Assembly: GCA_963558185.1 (NCBI GenBank)
Contig: CAUWFE010000007.1
Location: forward strand, 1-64,000
Length of the DNA stretch: 64,000 bases
Direction: 5' to 3'
DNA from: UMGS1663 sp963558185
GTDB taxonomy: Bacteria > Bacillota > Clostridia > TANB77 > CAG-508
In this document: piece after piece, positions 60,735 to 64,000 of the stretch
How the letters are laid out: each line of letters starts with the position of its first letter
How positions within the stretch are numbered: position 1 is the stretch's first letter
Made by a program: the position numbers and the translations under genes
Notes under the pieces: generated by a model
Database searches by the model: none
What the model saw: only the letters and a program-made list of their open reading frames with translations
What the model was told of the DNA's origin: nothing

Positions 60735-60935
60735 ATGAAGATAAATAAAATAAGAGAAATGTCTTCACCAGACCTAGAGAAAGAATTAGGAGAATTAAAG
60801 AACGAACTATTTAAATTAAGATTTAGTTTAGCAACAAACGGACTTGATAATCCTATGAAAATAAGAGAGGTTAAGAAAGACATTGCAAAAATCAATACTG
60901 TACTAACAGAAAGAAAATTAGCAGAAACAAAATAA
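60735..60935 (+). CDS. rpmC: 50S ribosomal protein L29
   Basis: 66 residues. MKINKIREMSSPDLEKELGE and KNELFKLRFSLATNGLDNPMKI, then DIAKINTVLTERKL. Two-helix protein at the tunnel exit near L23. Start shares no gap with rplP. Confidence 0.96.
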   Translation: MKINKIREMSSPDLEKELGELKNELFKLRFSLATNGLDNPMKIREVKKDIAKINTVLTERKLAETK

Positions 60936-60963
60936 ATAAAATAATAAGAAAGGAGATTTAAAC

Positions 60964-61227
60964 ATGGAAGAAAGAAATCTTCGTAAAACTTATATTGGTA
61001 CTGTAGTATCAAACAAAATGGATAAAACAGTAGTAGTAGCAGTTGAAACAAGTGAGAAAAATAAAACATATGGAAAAATTCAAAAAAGAACATATAAATT
61101 AAAAGCTCACGATGAAAACAATGAATGTGGAATTGGAGATAAAGTAAAAGTTATGGAAACAAGACCTTTATCTAAAGATAAAAGATTCAGAGTTGTTAAT
61201 ATTGTAGAAAAGGCAATTATTAAATAA
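60964..61227 (+). CDS. rpsQ: 30S ribosomal protein S17
   Basis: 87 residues. ERNLRKTYIGTVVSNKMDKT, TYGKIQKRTYKLKAHDENN and GDKVKVMETRPLSKDKRFRV are the S17 OB-fold. Binds early to 16S rRNA. AAAGGAG upstream. Confidence 0.97.
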   Translation: MEERNLRKTYIGTVVSNKMDKTVVVAVETSEKNKTYGKIQKRTYKLKAHDENNECGIGDKVKVMETRPLSKDKRFRVVNIVEKAIIK

Positions 61228-61254
61228 GAAATTTGAAAAAGGAGGGTACTGGTA

Positions 61255-61623
61255 ATGGTACAACAACAAAGTATATTAAAAGTTGCTGATAACACTGGTG
61301 CAAAAGAAATTATGTGCATTAGATGTTTAGGTGGTTCATATAGAAAATATGCTGGAGTTGGAGATGTTATTGTTGCTTCTGTTAAAACAGCAACACCAGG
61401 TGGAGTTGTTAAAAAAGGTGACGTTGTAAAAGCAGTAGTAGTAAGAACAAAAAAACCAATAAGAAGAGCAGATGGTTCTTATGTAAGATTTGATGAAAAT
61501 GCAGCAGTTATAATAAAAGAAGACAAAAATCCAAAAGGAACTCGTATCTTTGGACCTGTTGCAAGAGAATTAAGAGATGGAGATTATATGAAAATATTAT
61601 CTTTAGCTCCAGAGGTATTATAG
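61255..61623 (+). CDS. rplN: 50S ribosomal protein L14
   Basis: 122 residues. VQQQSILKVADNTGAKEIMC, VKAVVVRTKKPIRRADGSYV and KGTRIFGPVARELRD are invariant L14 parts. It contacts the 30S side. AAGGAGGG upstream. Confidence 0.97.
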   Translation: MVQQQSILKVADNTGAKEIMCIRCLGGSYRKYAGVGDVIVASVKTATPGGVVKKGDVVKAVVVRTKKPIRRADGSYVRFDENAAVIIKEDKNPKGTRIFGPVARELRDGDYMKILSLAPEVL

Positions 61624-61638
61624 AGAGGTGAAAAATAG

Positions 61639-61947
61639 ATGAGAATAAAAAAAGGCGATACAGTTAAAGTTTTATCTGGAAATGATAAAGGTAAAACTGG
61701 TGAAGTTTTAGAAATAATACCAAAAACAGAAAAAATAGTTGTAAAAGGTATTAATATCAGAAAAAAACACATTAAGCCTAGAAAACAAGGTGAAGAAGGT
61801 GGAATAATTCCTTCTGAATGTGCAATTCATTCTAGTAAAGTAAATGTAGTATGTCCAAAATGCGGAAAAGCAACAAGAATTGGTTACGCTATGGAAAAAG
61901 ATGAAAAAGTACGTGTTTGTAAAAAATGTGGTGCTAAAATCAAATAA
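61639..61947 (+). CDS. rplX: 50S ribosomal protein L24
   Basis: 102 residues. RIKKGDTVKVLSGNDKGKTG is the KOW motif; GGIIPSECAIHSSKVNVVCP follows. Two CxxC pairs, VCPKCGKA and VCKKCGAKI, suggest a zinc-binding form. An assembly initiator of the 50S. Confidence 0.96.
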   Translation: MRIKKGDTVKVLSGNDKGKTGEVLEIIPKTEKIVVKGINIRKKHIKPRKQGEEGGIIPSECAIHSSKVNVVCPKCGKATRIGYAMEKDEKVRVCKKCGAKIK

Positions 61948-61976
61948 TAATATAAGAAAGGAGGATTACATATATC

Positions 61977-62519
61977 ATGGAAATTCTAAAAGAACAATAT
62001 GAAAAGGAAATAATTCCAGCAATGATGAAAAAATTTAATTATAAATCAGTAATGGAAGTTCCAAAATTAGAAAAAATAGTTATCAACATTGGATTAGGGG
62101 ATACAAAAGATAACCCTAAATCATTAGAAAATGCAATGAATGACATAAAAATTATAACTGGTCAATCTCCAGTTGTTACAAAATCAAAGAAAGCTATAGC
62201 TGCTTTCAAAATTAGAGAAGGTATCGATATGGGATGCAAAGTTACATTAAGAAAAGGAAAAATGTACGATTTTGCATACAAATTATTTAATGTAGCTCTT
62301 CCAAGAGTTAGAGATTTCAGAGGAGTATCTAAAGATTCTTTTGATGGTAGAGGAAACTACTCTATGGGTATTAAAGAACAATTAATATTCCCAGAAATAG
62401 AATACGATAAAATTGACAAAATAAGAGGTATGGATATAATTTTCGTAACTACAGCTAAGACTGATGAAGAAGCAAGAGAATTATTAGGACTTTTAGGAAT
62501 GCCTTTTAAAACAAAGTAA
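61977..62519 (+). CDS. rplE: 50S ribosomal protein L5
   Basis: 180 residues. LKEQYEKEIIPAMMKKFNYK, KIVINIGLGDTKDNPKSLENA and GRGNYSMGIKEQLIFPEIEYD are L5. It binds 5S rRNA. AAAGGAGG at 61959-61966 sets the start. Confidence 0.97.
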   Translation: MEILKEQYEKEIIPAMMKKFNYKSVMEVPKLEKIVINIGLGDTKDNPKSLENAMNDIKIITGQSPVVTKSKKAIAAFKIREGIDMGCKVTLRKGKMYDFAYKLFNVALPRVRDFRGVSKDSFDGRGNYSMGIKEQLIFPEIEYDKIDKIRGMDIIFVTTAKTDEEARELLGLLGMPFKTK

Positions 62520-62538
62520 AGGAGGATAAAAGACAAAT

Positions 62539-62724
62539 ATGGCTAAAAAATCTTTAAAAGTAAAACAACAAAGAGAACAAAAATACAAAACAAGAGAATA
62601 TAATAGATGCAAAATTTGTGGAAGACCACATTCATATATTAGAAAATATGGAATTTGCCGTGTATGCTTCAGAGAATTAGCTCATAAAGGTGAAATACCA
62701 GGTGTAAAAAAAGCAAGCTGGTAA
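62539..62724 (+). CDS. rpsZ: 30S ribosomal protein S14, zinc-binding type
   Basis: 61 residues. CKICGRPHSYIRKYGICRVCF is interrupted here only by listing: the two CxxC pairs are Cys24/Cys27 and Cys40/Cys43, typical of the short type Z S14. The LAHKGEIPGVKKASW ending is universal. AAAGGAGG upstream. Confidence 0.96.
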   Translation: MAKKSLKVKQQREQKYKTREYNRCKICGRPHSYIRKYGICRVCFRELAHKGEIPGVKKASW

Positions 62725-62788
62725 GCCTATCAAATGAAAAATTATTTGATAACCTTATAAAGTAAAGAAAAGGAGGGAATATAAATCA

Positions 62789-63187
62789 ATGAACACAACA
62801 GATCCAATTGCAGATATGCTAACAAGAATTAGAAATGCTAATACATCAAAACATAAAACAGTTGATGTTCCAGCATCAAACATGAAAAAAGCTATTGCTA
62901 ATATTCTTTTTGAAGAAGGTTATGTAAAAGCTGTTGAAGAAATAAAAAATGATAATCAAGGAATTATAAGAATTACTTTAAAATATGATGAAAAAGGTGC
63001 AAGAGTAATTGATGGAATAAAAAGAATAAGTAAACCAGGATTAAGAGTATATGCATCTAAAGACGAATTACCACAAGTATTAAACGGACTTGGAATTGCG
63101 TTAATTTCTACATCAAAAGGAATTAAAACAGATAAAGAAGCAAGAAAAGAAGGTTTAGGTGGAGAAGTACTAGCATATGTATGGTAA
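62789..63187 (+). CDS. rpsH: 30S ribosomal protein S8
   Basis: 132 residues. TDPIADMLTRIRNANTSKH, ILFEEGYVKAVE and the C-terminal STSKGIKTDKEARKEGLGGE are S8 signatures. Binds 16S helix 21. AAAGGAGGG 14 bp upstream, with ATAAATCA between. Confidence 0.97.
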   Translation: MNTTDPIADMLTRIRNANTSKHKTVDVPASNMKKAIANILFEEGYVKAVEEIKNDNQGIIRITLKYDEKGARVIDGIKRISKPGLRVYASKDELPQVLNGLGIALISTSKGIKTDKEARKEGLGGEVLAYVW

Positions 63188-63213
63188 TATTGTAAAGAAG
63201 GAGGAAAATCAAG

Positions 63214-63753
63214 ATGTCAAGAATAGGAAATAAACCTATTACTGTACCAAATGGAGTAGAAGTAAAATTAGATGGAAACCATATTACAGTAAAAGGACCT
63301 AAAGGAACATTAGAAAGAGATATCCATAAAAACATAACAGTAACTATGGATGGAAATACAATTACAGTAACTAGACCAAACGATGATCCAGCAAATAGAA
63401 GTTTACATGGATTAACAAGAACTTTAATCAGTAACATGATTGAAGGTGTTGAAAAAGAATATGTGAGAGAACTTCAAATTAATGGTGTTGGTTATAGAGC
63501 TCAAAAACAAGGAACAAAATTAGTAATGAATTTAGGATATTCACATCCAGTAGAGATGGAAGCTCCAGCAGGAATTACTTTTGATGTACCAAATCCTAAT
63601 ACAATTATAGTAAAAGGAATTGACAAAGAATTAGTTGGTCAAACAGCAGCAGTTGTAAGAACAAAGAGACCACCTGAGGTATATAGAGGTAAAGGTATTA
63701 AATATGCTGAAGAACATATCAGACGTAAAGAAGGAAAAACAGGTAAAAAATAA
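63214..63753 (+). CDS. rplF: 50S ribosomal protein L6
   Basis: 179 residues. SRIGNKPITVPNGVEV, VKGPKGTLERDI, GYRAQKQGTKLVMNLGYSHP and the ending RRKEGKTGKK are L6. It lies near the factor-binding site. GGAGG 12 bp upstream. Confidence 0.97.
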   Translation: MSRIGNKPITVPNGVEVKLDGNHITVKGPKGTLERDIHKNITVTMDGNTITVTRPNDDPANRSLHGLTRTLISNMIEGVEKEYVRELQINGVGYRAQKQGTKLVMNLGYSHPVEMEAPAGITFDVPNPNTIIVKGIDKELVGQTAAVVRTKRPPEVYRGKGIKYAEEHIRRKEGKTGKK

Positions 63754-63804
63754 TCGTTAAATAAAACTAACTAATGCTGTTACATTAGTAGAAAGGAGTA
63801 AAAA

Positions 63805-64000
63805 ATGATTACAAAAACAAATAGAAAATTAGAAAGACAAAGAAGACATGTAAGAGTTCGTAGAAAAATCAGTGGAACAGCTGAATGTCCAAGACTTTGT
63901 GTTTTTAGAAGCAATAATAACATTTTTGTACAAGTAATTGATGACGTAGCTGGTAATACTTTAGTTGCTGCATCTACATTAGATAAAGAAGTAAAAACAA
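63805..64000 (+). CDS. rplR: 50S ribosomal protein L18 (3' end outside window)
   Basis: The first 65 codons are present: ITKTNRKLERQRRHVRVRRK, GTAECPRLCVFRSNNNIFVQ and VIDDVAGNTLVAASTLDKEV. These are the L18 N-terminus and 5S rRNA-binding region. GAAAGGAG lies 6 bp before ATG. The gene is cut by the window edge, not truncated by mutation. Confidence 0.95.
   Translation, partial: MITKTNRKLERQRRHVRVRRKISGTAECPRLCVFRSNNNIFVQVIDDVAGNTLVAASTLDKEVKT

Overview
This window comes from an AT-rich, low-GC Gram-positive anaerobe of the Clostridia, probably a gut lineage. The evidence is the very low GC, two alpha/beta-type small acid-soluble spore proteins, SpoIVB and SpoVG, a ctsR-mcsA-mcsB-clpC operon with a CtsR box, the transamidosome genes gatCAB, an LPxTG surface protein, and Firmicutes-style ribosomal gene order. 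The species is not identified.

Layout: 1-3658 is a diversity-generating retroelement (DGR). It has the 3' end of a target gene with its variable repeat (VR, 25-181), a strong hairpin, a first MutS-domain-I-like gene, the template repeat (TR, 945-1101), a second MutS-like gene, an avd-like gene and a DGR-type reverse transcriptase. All 16 TR/VR differences fall on TR adenines. 3766-6978 is gatCAB. 7122-13068 carries two glycosyltransferases, a GNAT acetyltransferase and a long LPxTG-anchored repeat protein. 13193-14605 holds a small membrane protein, rpsT and hpf. 14670-20055 is an accessory stretch: a decayed TnpV gene, a YhcG-type PDDEXK nuclease with palindromic repeats, a remnant of a lectin-like target gene, two SASP genes, a HAD phosphatase, a repeat arm and a VbhA-like/Fic pair. 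20130-24868 is the ctsR operon. 25347-31065 holds a CpaE-like ATPase with AT-hook-like motifs, a GAF/degenerate-GGDEF protein, ireB, ruvX, a DUF1292 protein and membrane proteins. 31096-33951 is a decayed mobile or defence island (RhuM remnant, DinD, DUF4393 protein, serine-recombinase zinc-ribbon remnant). 33951-37936 has rbgA, mrnC, tRNA-Glu, cdaA and truA. 38076-50153 is an unusual Tad-like (type IVb pilus or secretion) cluster with a CpaB-like protein, two CpaE/TadZ-like ATPases, a CpaF-like ATPase, a fused TadB/TadC platform and a family of leaderless MENASKAL pilin-like proteins. Two of its genes carry single-base frameshifts in the same GCCGG context. 50234-55730 holds spoIVB, murC, spoVG and a beta-CASP metallo-hydrolase. 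56055-64000 is the S10/spc ribosomal operon from rpsJ into rplR.

How it fits together: the DGR would copy TR RNA into adenine-mutagenised cDNA (RT plus Avd, possibly helped by the two MutS-like proteins) and write it into the VR of a lectin-like surface or adhesin-type protein. The LPxTG protein, glycosyltransferases and Tad-like machine also point to an elaborate cell surface. Small 280-bp fold-back elements, gene remnants and palindromes mark several intergenic regions.
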